Below are positions 28,393 through 37,507 of a stretch of DNA of 64,000 bases, one piece after another. Numbering within the stretch: the stretch's first letter is position 1; each line of letters starts with the position of its first letter. The translations under genes were made by a program, and so were the position numbers. The stretch lies in the NCBI GenBank assembly GCA_006226495.1, contig SBGU01000058.1, forward strand, positions 33,172-97,171. Reading direction: 5' to 3'. This DNA comes from Alphaproteobacteria bacterium (GTDB taxonomy: Bacteria > Pseudomonadota > Alphaproteobacteria > Sphingomonadales > Kordiimonadaceae). A model generated the notes under the pieces. The model was given only the letters and a program-made list of their open reading frames with translations. It had not been told where the DNA came from and searched no databases.

Positions 28393-29025
28393 ATGCCGGA
28401 TTTTTCCACATTGATGCTGTTTTTCGCCGCCTGCGTGGGCCTGACCATCATGCCCGGGCCTGACATGCTGCTGATTGCGTCCCGCAGTGTCAGCCAGGGC
28501 AAGGCTGCAGGTTTCCTGACCTACGCCGGCATTGCCGCCGGCTGTTATTGCCACGCGCTTCTGGTGGCCTTCGGCCTCGCGCAACTGTTTGTGCTGGTAC
28601 CGGTCGCCTATGATGTGGTGCGCATCGCGGGTGCGGCTTATCTCCTGTATCTCGCGTGGCAAACTCTGCGCTCGAACGATACGACGGGCGAGGCTCAAGC
28701 ACCGGTCGCCCGCATCCGAAAACGCCGCATCTTCAGCCAGGGACTTCTGACCAACCTGCTGAACCCCAAGGTGGCGCTGTTCATGCTGGCCCTGCTGCCG
28801 CAGTTCCTGCTGCCTGAAGCCGGTTCTGTGGTCCTGCAGGCCCTTGTGCTGGCCACGATCCTCAATGTGGTCGGCCTCGTGGTCAATGGCGCGATTATCC
28901 TGTCGAGCAGCCACCTCTATCGCCGGCTTGCCGGCAAGGGTACGGGCAGCAAGGGCCCGCGCTATTTCCTCGCCACCATCTTCGCCGGCCTCGCCCTCCG
29001 GCTCGCGTTCGACAGCCGCGACTGA
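28393..29025 (+). CDS. LysE/RhtB-family amino-acid exporter
   Basis: A 210-residue membrane protein with about six segments. 'LFFAACVGLTIMPGPDMLLI' near the N-terminus carries the PGP motif of the family, and 'GLLTNLLNPKVALFMLALLPQFL' the conserved loop. Members export amino acids or derivatives such as lysine, threonine or homoserine lactones; the substrate is not predictable. AAGGATC precedes the ATG at 28393. It is divergent from nadE. Confidence 0.9.
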   Translation: MPDFSTLMLFFAACVGLTIMPGPDMLLIASRSVSQGKAAGFLTYAGIAAGCYCHALLVAFGLAQLFVLVPVAYDVVRIAGAAYLLYLAWQTLRSNDTTGEAQAPVARIRKRRIFSQGLLTNLLNPKVALFMLALLPQFLLPEAGSVVLQALVLATILNVVGLVVNGAIILSSSHLYRRLAGKGTGSKGPRYFLATIFAGLALRLAFDSRD

Positions 29026-29033
29026 CAAAAAAC

Positions 29034-29062
29034 GGCGCCGCCTGTGAAAGGCGGCGCCGCTT
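29034..29062 (-). terminator. Terminator after the DAHP synthase gene
   Basis: CGGCGCCGCCT-GTGA-AGGCGGCGCCG, an 11-bp GC stem. On the minus strand it is followed by a run of six Ts, so it ends the aro transcript; it may also block read-through from the LysE-type gene, whose stop lies nine bases to its left. Confidence 0.88.
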
Positions 29063-29088
29063 CTAACGCTTTGTAACTGTTGCCCGCT

Positions 29089-30462
29089 TTACGCCGCGGC
29101 TTCTGCCGCCAAGGCTTCGCGTTCTTCCTTCAGGGCTTCGGCAAGCTGGAAGGCGAGTTCGATGGACTGGCTGGCGTTCAGGCGCGGGTCGCAGTGGGTG
29201 TGGTAGCGGCTTGAAAGCCCCTCTTCCGTGATCGCGACGGCGCCGCCGATGCATTCGGTGACATTCTGGCCCGTAAGCTCGAGGTGAATGCCGCCCGCAT
29301 AGGTGCCTTCGCCCCGGTGGCAGGCAAACACCTGCTTCACTTCCTTCAGCACCCGGTCAAACGGGCGGGTCTTGAGGCCGAGGGACGAGGTCTGGGTGTT
29401 GCCGTGCATCGGGTCGCACGACCAGACAACCTTGCGGCCTTCGGATTTCACGAGGCGCAGGAACTTCGGCAGATGTTCTTCAACCTTGTCGGCGCCAAAA
29501 CGGGTGATCAGGGTCAGGCGCCCTGCCTCGTTTTTGGGGTTCAGGGTGTCCATGAGGCGCATCAGGTCGTCCGGCTTGGTCGACGGACCCACCTTGCAGG
29601 CAACCGGGTTGGCGATACCGCGCAGGAATTCGATATGGGCGCCGTCCGGCTGGCGCGTGCGGTCGCCGCACCACAGCATGTGGGCCGACGTGTCGTACCA
29701 GGCGCCCGAGGTGCTGTCGATGCGGGTGAGCGCCTGCTCGTAACCCAAGAGCAGCGCTTCGTGCGAGGTATAGAAATCGGTGCCCTGCAACTGTTGCACG
29801 CTGTTCGGGTTGATGCCGCAGGCTTCCATGAAGGAAAGCGCCTCGCCGATCCGGTCCGCCAGTTCGCGGTAGCGTTCGCCGGCGGCGCTCTGGCTTACGA
29901 AATCGAGGTTCCAGCGGTGCACGGACACGAGGTTCGCGTACCCACCCTGCGCGAAGGCGCGCAACAGGTTCAGGGTCGCGGCCGACTGGCTGAAGGCCTT
30001 CAGCATGCGCGCGGGATCAGGCACACGCGAGGCTTCGTCGAACGCCGGGCCGTTGATGATGTCGCCGCGGTAGCTGGGCAGCGACACGCCATCGATGGTT
30101 TCGGTGTCGGACGAGCGCGGCTTGGCGAACTGACCGGCCAGCCGGCCAACCTTCACCACCGGGCAACTGGCCGCAAAGGTCAGCACCACCGCCATCTGCA
30201 GCAATACGCGGAACGTGTCGCGGATGTTGTTCGGGTGAAATTCGGCAAAGCTCTCGGCACAGTCGCCGCCCTGCAGCAGGAAGGCCTTGCCTTCCGCCAC
30301 CAGCGCAAGCTGTTTCTTCAGGTTGCGGGCCTCACCGGCAAACACGAGCGGCGGATAGCTCGAAAGCTCCTCTTCCACACGTTTTACCGCATCTGCGTCC
30401 GGATACTCGGGCACCTGTATTACGGGCCGTGTTCTCCAGCTATCGGGGCGCCATTCACTCAT
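29089..30462 (-). CDS. aroG: 3-deoxy-7-phosphoheptulonate (DAHP) synthase, class II
   Basis: A 457-residue plant/mycobacterial-type (class II) DAHP synthase: '[20 protein letters not shown]', '[15 protein letters not shown]', '[15 protein letters not shown]', '[15 protein letters not shown]' and '[16 protein letters not shown]' are class II blocks, including metal-binding Cys, His and Glu. It condenses PEP with erythrose-4-phosphate to open the shikimate pathway. The ATG at 30462 has GAGGACAGG upstream. Whether it is feedback-regulated is not visible. It forms a single-gene unit. Confidence 0.96.
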   Translation of the reverse strand: MSEWRPDSWRTRPVIQVPEYPDADAVKRVEEELSSYPPLVFAGEARNLKKQLALVAEGKAFLLQGGDCAESFAEFHPNNIRDTFRVLLQMAVVLTFAASCPVVKVGRLAGQFAKPRSSDTETIDGVSLPSYRGDIINGPAFDEASRVPDPARMLKAFSQSAATLNLLRAFAQGGYANLVSVHRWNLDFVSQSAAGERYRELADRIGEALSFMEACGINPNSVQQLQGTDFYTSHEALLLGYEQALTRIDSTSGAWYDTSAHMLWCGDRTRQPDGAHIEFLRGIANPVACKVGPSTKPDDLMRLMDTLNPKNEAGRLTLITRFGADKVEEHLPKFLRLVKSEGRKVVWSCDPMHGNTQTSSLGLKTRPFDRVLKEVKQVFACHRGEGTYAGGIHLELTGQNVTECIGGAVAITEEGLSSRYHTHCDPRLNASQSIELAFQLAEALKEEREALAAEAAA

Positions 30463-30748
30463 CACCTGTCCTCGGCTTTTACTTTCACATGTAACAATAT
30501 TTCAGAAATGCATTCATTTGCGCAATTTCCGAAACGCCTATAAATCATGGCCCGAAGGCCCGTGCAAGGCATTTCGGCAAAAAACGGCGATTTCCAGCCC
30601 TATATCAGGCATTGAAAAGCCTTGCCTCACACCATTTCTAACCTGTAGCTTCAGGCCACCTTACGGAGGGCCGCCTACCCTTTTATTATAGGGTCCAGAT
30701 GGCACTTTGCCCAAAAAGCTTTTTTCAATAACTGTGAGCAAGTCTTTC

Positions 30749-31411
30749 ATGCCCCGTTTCCCCGCCCGGAAAATCATTTTCGACCTTGATGGCACGCTTG
30801 TCGAATCCGCGCCCGACCTGTGGCAGGCCACCAACCATGTGCTGGCCCATGTGGGGCGCGATCCGGTCACGCTCGAACAGGTGCGCCATATGGTCGGTTT
30901 TGGTGCGCTGCGGCTGATGGAACTGGGCCTGAATGCGACCGGCGGCGTCGGCGACCATGATGTCAAATCCCTGCTGCCGGTGTTCCTGGACTATTACAGC
31001 GCCCATATTGCCGACCACACGGTGTTTTTCCCCGGCGTGCGCGAAATGGTGGCCGAGTTGAAAGCGGGCGGCTGCGCCGTGGCGGTCTGCACCAACAAGC
31101 CGGTCGGGCTGGCGAACCAGTTGCTGGCAGCGCTTGATGCCCGCGATCTGTTCGGTGCCGTCACAGGTGGCGACAGTTTTGCGTTCAAGAAACCGGACGG
31201 ACGGCACATCCATGAAACGGCGGCCCTGCTGCCAGACGACGGCGCGATCCTGATGGTGGGCGACAGCGCAACCGATGTGAATGCCGCCAAAGATGCCGGC
31301 GTGCCCTGTGTCGCGGTCAGCTTCGGCTATTCAACCGTGCCAGCGGCAGACCTGGGCGCGGACGCGCTTATTCACGACCTGGCAGACCTGCGACCGCTGA
31401 TTTTGGGCTGA
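30749..31411 (+). CDS. gph: HAD-family phosphatase, phosphoglycolate phosphatase-like
   Basis: A 220-residue HAD hydrolase. Motif I 'IIFDLDGTLVESAPDL', motif II 'VCTNKP', motif III lysine in 'FKKPDGRHI' and motif IV 'MVGDSATDVNAAKDAG' are all present. The helical cap and overall length fit phosphoglycolate phosphatase. Several starts are possible (TTG 30707, GTG 30734, ATG 30749) and none has a strong ribosome site; I favour the ATG. The 3' end overlaps, antisense, the last 44 bases of the nucleotidyltransferase gene on the other strand. Confidence 0.85.
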   Translation: MPRFPARKIIFDLDGTLVESAPDLWQATNHVLAHVGRDPVTLEQVRHMVGFGALRLMELGLNATGGVGDHDVKSLLPVFLDYYSAHIADHTVFFPGVREMVAELKAGGCAVAVCTNKPVGLANQLLAALDARDLFGAVTGGDSFAFKKPDGRHIHETAALLPDDGAILMVGDSATDVNAAKDAGVPCVAVSFGYSTVPAADLGADALIHDLADLRPLILG

Positions 31412-32420
31412 TCATCCGCCGGCTTTTTTGCAGCAGGTGTTTGACAAGCATGCCCACAGGCATGCGCAGCCAATGGCTGCGCGGGTACAGAAGCACATCT
31501 GCCAGGCGCGCCCACGCCCCTTCCCTGAGCTTGCCGGCGACCGCCAGCCTGACCGGCAGAGCACGAAGGCGCGACAGGCGGTTTTTGCCCCTGAGCGCAG
31601 CGGCCCTGCGGCTGCCAAACAGGGTCGCAACCGCCCACAGCGCATGGTCGACCGGCCAAAGCGCACCAACCTCGCGCGCCCGGTCGCGCAGGGACACCTG
31701 ATCGGCATCATCCAGGTCGGCAAACAGATAATAAAGCTCAATCAGGCTGCGGGCCGGCGTGTCGAACGTGCCGTCTGCGAATATATGCACCGCCGAATGG
31801 ATGAACCGGTCCATGGGGCCGAACACCTGCAGGCTGCCGTCTCCCGCCGGACGCGCCGCCGACAGCATGGCGCCATGGTCCACCTGCAGGCACGCGGTGC
31901 GCGGTGTCAGCCGGTGGTGCACATCGATCAATGTACGGCGCCGCGCGTGCCGGAGCGGCGGCAATTCATGCATCCAGTCCCGGTAATAGTGCTGGTCATA
32001 GGCCCCGGCGGTCGAGACCTCGGGTTTCCAGCCCGCCGCCAGCAGCGCTGCTTCGACTGCTTTCAGGTCGGCTTCAGGTACCAGGATATCAATATCGCTG
32101 ACCCGCCGGCCCTCGCCCGCGGTCAGCGCCTTGGCAACATAGGCCCCGCCCTTCAGAAGCACAGGCCGGATGTCTGTACCCATCAGCGCGCGGGCGATGC
32201 GGTTCATCTCGTAAGACAGCATGCGCCGGTCATGCCCCGCAAAAATGCGCGCGTTCGCCAGCACATCAGCCAGCTTGCCGGCGCTTTCCTGTTCCCAGAC
32301 CGTGGCCAACTGGCCAAGAATATGGTGGCGCCGGCCCCAGGCGATGAAGGCAACAAGGTCGGCGCCGCGCGGCGGCAATGGCGCAAGTCCGACGGCAGAC
32401 CGGAGAAATGCCCGGCTCAT
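31368..32420 (-). CDS. Nucleotidyltransferase-fold protein of the HprK-related cassette
   Basis: A 350-residue protein of the uncharacterised nucleotidyltransferase group (PF14907 type). The catalytic core reads 'RPVLLKGGAYVAKAL' (Lys90-Gly-Gly) followed by 'GEGRRVSDIDILVPE' with Asp109-x-Asp111, the metal-binding pair. The rest is helical with many Arg and Leu. It could transfer a nucleotide to a protein or small molecule. GGGAGG stands seven bases before the ATG at 32420, which overlaps the kinase stop (ATGA). It is the last gene of the four-gene cassette, and its end overlaps the converging HAD gene by 44 bases. Confidence 0.85.
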   Translation of the reverse strand: MSRAFLRSAVGLAPLPPRGADLVAFIAWGRRHHILGQLATVWEQESAGKLADVLANARIFAGHDRRMLSYEMNRIARALMGTDIRPVLLKGGAYVAKALTAGEGRRVSDIDILVPEADLKAVEAALLAAGWKPEVSTAGAYDQHYYRDWMHELPPLRHARRRTLIDVHHRLTPRTACLQVDHGAMLSAARPAGDGSLQVFGPMDRFIHSAVHIFADGTFDTPARSLIELYYLFADLDDADQVSLRDRAREVGALWPVDHALWAVATLFGSRRAAALRGKNRLSRLRALPVRLAVAGKLREGAWARLADVLLYPRSHWLRMPVGMLVKHLLQKSRRMISPKSAVAGLPGRE

Positions 32421-33343
32421 GCCGCACCTCCCTGTGTCCACAGTTCCCGCACCAGCGCCACACTGTCGGCTGTGTTGCCATAGGTAATGTCATATGCCCT
32501 GATACTATCGGCAAAAGCCATCAGGCTGGTGTAGGCGGCTTCCCCCAGCACATGATAGTTGGGCGAACCGGCGATGAAACGCATCACCGCATCGCCGGCT
32601 TCAACCGGTTTCACCTCAGCCTTCGCGCCTTCCATGAAGGTCGGGAACAGAAGCAGGCGTCCGCGTGCAGGTCTGTGCATGGCGGCGATGTCGCTTTTGC
32701 GCGCGCGGCGGTACCCGATGGTACCCTTGGGCGTGCCGTGCAGCACACCACTCATGGCATCGTTGCCCGCAAAAGCGCGCACGATATCGACCGAGGCGTT
32801 CTTCAGCGACACGGGGCGCGGGTATGGCAGCAACAAAGGTTCGCCGGGCTGCATGATGGCAAATTCGTCCGACAGCAGGCGAAAATTTTCCTGCATCAGG
32901 GCCGCCGCAAGCGTGCTTTTGCCACCACCCGAATTGGCGGAAATGACGATGGCGCCCGTCTCGTCCGCAACCACGGCGGCATGATAGATGGCAAATCGGA
33001 AACATTGCAACGCAACCGCCATGTTCATGCCCATCTCGAGCGCAAGCGGCCCCATGCGGGGCGGCAGCGGCACGGAAGGAAAATAGAAACCGGGGTCCGG
33101 CATCACCTGGCGCCGCACAAAACGCCGCAAAAGATTGGGCGGGCGTACATGCAGGGAAAAATCGGCCATGGTGTCCTGGTCAAGGCTGACCGGGCAGTTG
33201 GCATACATGGACACGAGAAAGTCGCGCGCTGCCGCATTGTCGGTACGCAGCGCCAGGGCAAAAGGCCCCAGATGCAGGACCAGGTGCCCACGTGCAAGTG
33301 CGGCTGCAACATCACGCACGGCATGGTCGGCAAGGCGTTTCAT
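32417..33343 (-). CDS. HprK-related kinase (HPr-rel-A system kinase)
   Basis: A 308-residue protein. Residues about 133-146 hold the P-loop 'ISANSGGGKSTLAA', followed by 'RLLSDEFAIM' (158-160 SDE), where HPr kinase/phosphorylase has its catalytic acidic residues. The HprK signature loop and the N-terminal domain of true HprK are not present; instead residues 1-125 form an unrelated alpha/beta region. As I recall, this matches the 'HprK-related kinase A' family, which travels with a PqqD-like protein. Substrate unknown. It starts four bases after the PqqD-like stop, so the genes are coupled. Confidence 0.85.
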   Translation of the reverse strand: MKRLADHAVRDVAAALARGHLVLHLGPFALALRTDNAAARDFLVSMYANCPVSLDQDTMADFSLHVRPPNLLRRFVRRQVMPDPGFYFPSVPLPPRMGPLALEMGMNMAVALQCFRFAIYHAAVVADETGAIVISANSGGGKSTLAAALMQENFRLLSDEFAIMQPGEPLLLPYPRPVSLKNASVDIVRAFAGNDAMSGVLHGTPKGTIGYRRARKSDIAAMHRPARGRLLLFPTFMEGAKAEVKPVEAGDAVMRFIAGSPNYHVLGEAAYTSLMAFADSIRAYDITYGNTADSVALVRELWTQGGAA

Positions 33344-33347
33344 GGCC

Positions 33348-33653
33348 TCAGGCCCCACTGACCCGTTCCACGAGCCCGACATCGTCAAGCTCGCCGAACA
33401 GACGTGCGACCACGGCGGGCGGGCACTCTGCCACCGGCACATCCAGACAGGCGGGGAATGCGTCTGCAAGTTCGGCCAGGCTGTAAGGGCGTTGCACCAG
33501 CAGGTCGAGCATAGCCATCGACACCAGGTTCAGCATGTGGGTTTCGCCTGAAAGGTGGCAATAGACGTAGGTCACATCGCCCAGGACATGGGTACGATAA
33601 TGGCGGGCATTTGCCCGCCATCGCCACGTATCGCTGTTCGGCCCCGCCGGCAT
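33348..33653 (-). CDS. PqqD-like peptide-binding protein of the HprK-related cassette
   Basis: A 101-residue winged-helix protein: 'YVYCHLSGETHMLNLVSMAM' (beta hairpin then first helix) and 'PYSLAELADAF...LDDVGLVE', the PqqD/RRE pattern. PqqD proteins bind the leader of a precursor peptide and present it to modifying enzymes. Here it lies between an exported Asp-rich protein (nine bases upstream) and the HprK-like kinase, so it may present that protein, or its leader, to the kinase and nucleotidyltransferase. No radical-SAM partner is adjacent. Confidence 0.8.
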   Translation of the reverse strand: MPAGPNSDTWRWRANARHYRTHVLGDVTYVYCHLSGETHMLNLVSMAMLDLLVQRPYSLAELADAFPACLDVPVAECPPAVVARLFGELDDVGLVERVSGA

Positions 33654-33662
33654 GGCCTGGCC

Positions 33663-34541
<879 letters not shown>

Positions 34542-34579
34542 ATTATTCCCGGTCTCCACACCCGACCTTGTCCTTGGTG

Positions 34580-34616
34580 ATTTTAGCCGACCCCTGTTAA
34601 AGCAAGCTTAACAGGG
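34580..34616 (-). promoter_or_regulatory. Promoter/operator of the Asp-rich cassette
   Basis: CCCTGTTAA (34592-34600) and TTAACAGGG (34608-34616) form a perfect 9+9 inverted repeat with a seven-base spacer. On the minus strand a TAAAAT -10 candidate (34585-34580) follows seven bases later, so the repeat covers the -35 region, 50-75 bases before the first gene. This is a typical repressor or activator site. Confidence 0.55.
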
Positions 34617-34711
34617 TATCTCCGGCGCGGTCTAGGGACTTAATTGTGAGGACCTGGCAAAAAATGCTGTTTTAAAAACCGGTTGCGGCTTGTTACAGCC
34701 ATTTTTTGCGC

Positions 34712-34729
34712 CTGTCATGAAACTGCAAT
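34712..34729 (+). promoter_or_regulatory. Pho box upstream of phoR
   Basis: CTGTCAT-GAAA-CTGCAAT matches the PhoB recognition pattern of two 7-base repeats 11 bases apart. A -10 candidate (TTAAAT) lies about ten bases further, and the phoR ATG 87 bases after the box, so phoR is probably induced by PhoB at low phosphate. Confidence 0.75.
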
Positions 34730-34815
34730 ATATATTCTCTTAAATCCGGCAAAAATGTTTGGTGTCCTTTTCGCCCTCGACTAAGCATTGGGCGTTCCCT
34801 GTATCTGGTAGAAGC

Positions 34816-36120
34816 ATGTCAGCGCCTTTTAAAGAGTATCAGAGCCTTCTGAACGAACGCTCAATCATCATTGTGGTGGTTGTGGTGCTTGCGCTCATGT
34901 GGTCGGTCGGCCAGTTGAGCCTGATGGCCGCGCTGGTCATCGGAACGGTCGCGACCGTGCTTCTGATCCAGCTTGAAATAAAGCGCCGCATGGAAACCTT
35001 GCAGATGCGCCGTGCCACAGCACGCGAACAGCGCCGTTCCAGCCAGCAAGGCGCCATGACCGTGCGCGCCAACACGCTGAACCGGCTGCCATCGCCTGTC
35101 CTGCTGATCGACGACCAGCAATCCGTGGTCTTTGCAAACCAGGCTGCGCTGGACCTTCTGGGCAGCGACATCATCGACAATGATGTCTTCCTCTACCTGC
35201 GCCAGTCTGCATTCGTGACGGCCCTTGATGCCGTGCTGACCGGCAAGCCCGCCGAGAACGCCACCATCCGCTATACATCGTCGAACGAGCGCAGTTTCGA
35301 CGTGACCGTGGCCCCCGTTCCCGCGAGCGAGGATGGCACTGCCGGCCCGCAGGCCATGGTATTCTTCTATGAGGTCACGAGCCTTTTGCGCACGGAACAG
35401 ATGCGCGCCGACTTCGTGGCAAACGCAAGCCACGAGCTCAGAACCCCGCTGACATCCCTCATCGGTTTCATTGAAACCTTGCAGGGCCCTGCAGCGGACG
35501 ATACGGCCGCGCATCAACGATTTCTTGGCATCATGCAACGCGAAGCAGAACGCATGGTCCGGCTGATCGACGACCTTTTGTCGCTATCGCGTATCGAGAT
35601 GTCCCGTCATATGGCGCCCACCACCACCATCGACCTGTGCCAGCATATCAACAGCGCCGTCAGCACCGTTGTCGGCCAGGCCGAGGAACGGGGCATCAAA
35701 TTCAGCTTCACCGCCGCGGAAGGTGTGAAAAAAGTGGTGGCCGACAGTGATCAGGTAACCCAGGTGTTCCTGAACCTGTTGTCGAATGCCGGCAAATATG
35801 CCGACCGGGATTCGACTGTGCATATCAATGCAACACCGCACCATAGCGGGCGGCATGTCCTGATCTCGATCCGGGACGAAGGCCCCGGCATTGCGCCCGA
35901 ACATCTGGCGCGCCTGACCGAGCGCTTTTACCGGGTCGACACGGCCCGTTCACGCAAGATGGGCGGCACCGGCCTTGGCCTTGCCATCGTGAAACATATC
36001 CTTCTGCGCCACGGCAGCCAGATGGATATCAAAAGCCAGATCGGCAAGGGTACCGTCTTCAGTTTCCGGCTCCCAATTCCCGGTGTTTCGGCCCAGGAAA
36101 GCAGTGAAACAAAACTGTAA
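34816..36120 (+). CDS. phoR: Phosphate-regulon sensor histidine kinase PhoR
   Basis: A 434-residue kinase. Two hydrophobic segments near residues 17-55, a short basic linker, a PAS domain (about 90-195), then the H-box 'FVANASHELRTPLTSLIG', N-box 'VFLNLLSNAGKYA', and G-boxes 'DEGPGIAPEHL' and 'GGTGLGLAIVKHI'. PhoR phosphorylates PhoB when phosphate is scarce and responds to the Pst-PhoU complex. The operon runs on into pst and ends in phoB, as in Caulobacter-type organisms. The ATG at 34816 precedes 'SAPFKEYQSLLNE'. Confidence 0.95.
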   Translation: MSAPFKEYQSLLNERSIIIVVVVVLALMWSVGQLSLMAALVIGTVATVLLIQLEIKRRMETLQMRRATAREQRRSSQQGAMTVRANTLNRLPSPVLLIDDQQSVVFANQAALDLLGSDIIDNDVFLYLRQSAFVTALDAVLTGKPAENATIRYTSSNERSFDVTVAPVPASEDGTAGPQAMVFFYEVTSLLRTEQMRADFVANASHELRTPLTSLIGFIETLQGPAADDTAAHQRFLGIMQREAERMVRLIDDLLSLSRIEMSRHMAPTTTIDLCQHINSAVSTVVGQAEERGIKFSFTAAEGVKKVVADSDQVTQVFLNLLSNAGKYADRDSTVHINATPHHSGRHVLISIRDEGPGIAPEHLARLTERFYRVDTARSRKMGGTGLGLAIVKHILLRHGSQMDIKSQIGKGTVFSFRLPIPGVSAQESSETKL

Positions 36121-36166
36121 CCTGTTTGTAATAAAAGCAATCAGAAGCGTGTCATCACACTGTAAC
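36115..36166 (+). promoter_or_regulatory. Tandem Pho boxes upstream of pstS
   Basis: CTGTAAC (36115) and TTGTAAT (36126) are 11 bases apart, and GTGTCAT (36149)-CACA-CTGTAAC (36160) forms a second, better box. The two boxes sit about one to three helical turns apart. TATCGC near 36177 could be the -10. The first repeat overlaps the phoR stop codon. pstS should therefore have its own phosphate-starvation promoter. Confidence 0.75.
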
Positions 36167-36271
36167 AATGCGCCGGTATCGCTAGGCCAGCCGGGAGAGA
36201 CACGGGAAAAACCGTCGCGCCGGGCTTTCTAGAAACAGATACAACACCTTCTAGGGTTGGAGATATTCGTC

Positions 36272-37345
36272 ATGAAAAAGTTCACTCTGGCTGCGGCAGT
36301 GCTTGGTGCAGTCGCTCTTGGCGCAACGGGCGCACACGCCCAGTCCCGCGACCAGATTCGCATCGTGGGTTCCTCGACCGTATTTCCCTTCTCGACCGCA
36401 GTTGCAGAAGAATTCGGCCGCACCACATCCTTCAAGACCCCGATTGTAGAATCGACGGGCACTGGCGGCGGTCTGAAGCTGTTCTGCGCCGGCGTCGGTA
36501 CCGGCCACCCTGACATCACGAACGCATCGCGCCGGATCAAGAAATCCGAAGTCGATCAGTGCACCCAGAATGGCGTTAACGGCATTATCGAAGTCAAGAT
36601 CGGCTTTGATGGTATCGTTGTTGCGGCCTCCAAGGATGCAGAGCCGATGACCCTGACCCTGCGCGACCTGTACCTGGCCCTCGCGGCCAAGGTTCCGGCA
36701 CCGGGCACAGATGGCGGCGAAGCCAACCTGATCGATAACCCCTATACCACCTGGGCCGAAGTCAACCCGGACCTGCCGAACCGCAAGATCGAAGTTCTGG
36801 GCCCGCCTCCGACCTCTGGTACCCGCGACGCCTTTGACGAGCTGGCCATCGAAGGCGGCTGCGTCACCTTCTCGGGCAACAAGGCAATGGCCAAGTCCAA
36901 CAGCAAGCTTTTCAAGGCGGCCTGCCACGGCCTGCGTGAAGACGGCGCCTATATCGAAGCCGGTGAGAACGACAACCTGATCGTTCAGAAGCTGCAAGCC
37001 AATACCAACGCCATTGGCGTGTTCGGCTTCAGCTTCCTGGACCAGAATGCCGACGTTATCCAGGGCTTCCCGATTTCCCATGATGACATGGCCGCGGTTG
37101 AGCCGACTTTCGACGACATCGCATCTGGCGCCTACCCGATTTCCCGCTCGCTGTATTTCTATGTGAAAAAAGCGCACATTGGCGTGGTACCGGGCATCCG
37201 CGAATTCCTGTCGGAATTCACCAGCGACAAAGCATGGGGCGACCTTGGCTACCTGGCTGACCGTGGCCTGATCCCGCTGCCGGAAGACGAGCGTGCGAAG
37301 GTCGAGGCAGATGCCGCAAACCTGAACGAACTGAAGCTTGACTAA
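36272..37345 (+). CDS. pstS: Periplasmic phosphate-binding protein PstS
   Basis: A 357-residue binding protein: signal peptide of about 23 residues ('MKKFTLAAAVLGAVALGATG' then AHAQ), 'IRIVGSSTVFPFSTAVAEEF' and 'VESTGTGGGLKLFC', the phosphate-contacting loops, and 'GPPPTSGTRDAFDEL'. It delivers phosphate to PstCA. The ATG at 36272 gives a clean signal peptide; a TTG 15 bases upstream is less likely. A large hairpin follows the gene. Confidence 0.96.
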   Translation: MKKFTLAAAVLGAVALGATGAHAQSRDQIRIVGSSTVFPFSTAVAEEFGRTTSFKTPIVESTGTGGGLKLFCAGVGTGHPDITNASRRIKKSEVDQCTQNGVNGIIEVKIGFDGIVVAASKDAEPMTLTLRDLYLALAAKVPAPGTDGGEANLIDNPYTTWAEVNPDLPNRKIEVLGPPPTSGTRDAFDELAIEGGCVTFSGNKAMAKSNSKLFKAACHGLREDGAYIEAGENDNLIVQKLQANTNAIGVFGFSFLDQNADVIQGFPISHDDMAAVEPTFDDIASGAYPISRSLYFYVKKAHIGVVPGIREFLSEFTSDKAWGDLGYLADRGLIPLPEDERAKVEADAANLNELKLD

Positions 37346-37366
37346 GCGGCAGAAAATATAGAAGTG

Positions 37367-37401
37367 AAGAGGCAATTGGCCAAACCGGCCGGTTGCCTCT
37401 T
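37367..37401 (+). terminator. Stem-loop between pstS and pstC (partial terminator or mRNA stabiliser)
   Basis: AAGAGGCAA pairs with TTGCCTCTT around an inner TTGGCC...GGCCGG hairpin. T-tract is short (TCTTGTGT). Such intercistronic hairpins after binding-protein genes raise their mRNA level relative to the permease genes. Confidence 0.6.
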
Positions 37402-37507
37402 GTGTAGATGAAACGCCCTATGCAGGGCAGGAATTGAAAGGCGCCGAAGGACAGCGGCGTCTGGGGCGGCCCCGGCGAGGGACCGCCAGACCAAAGGGCA
37501 GTCAGAT

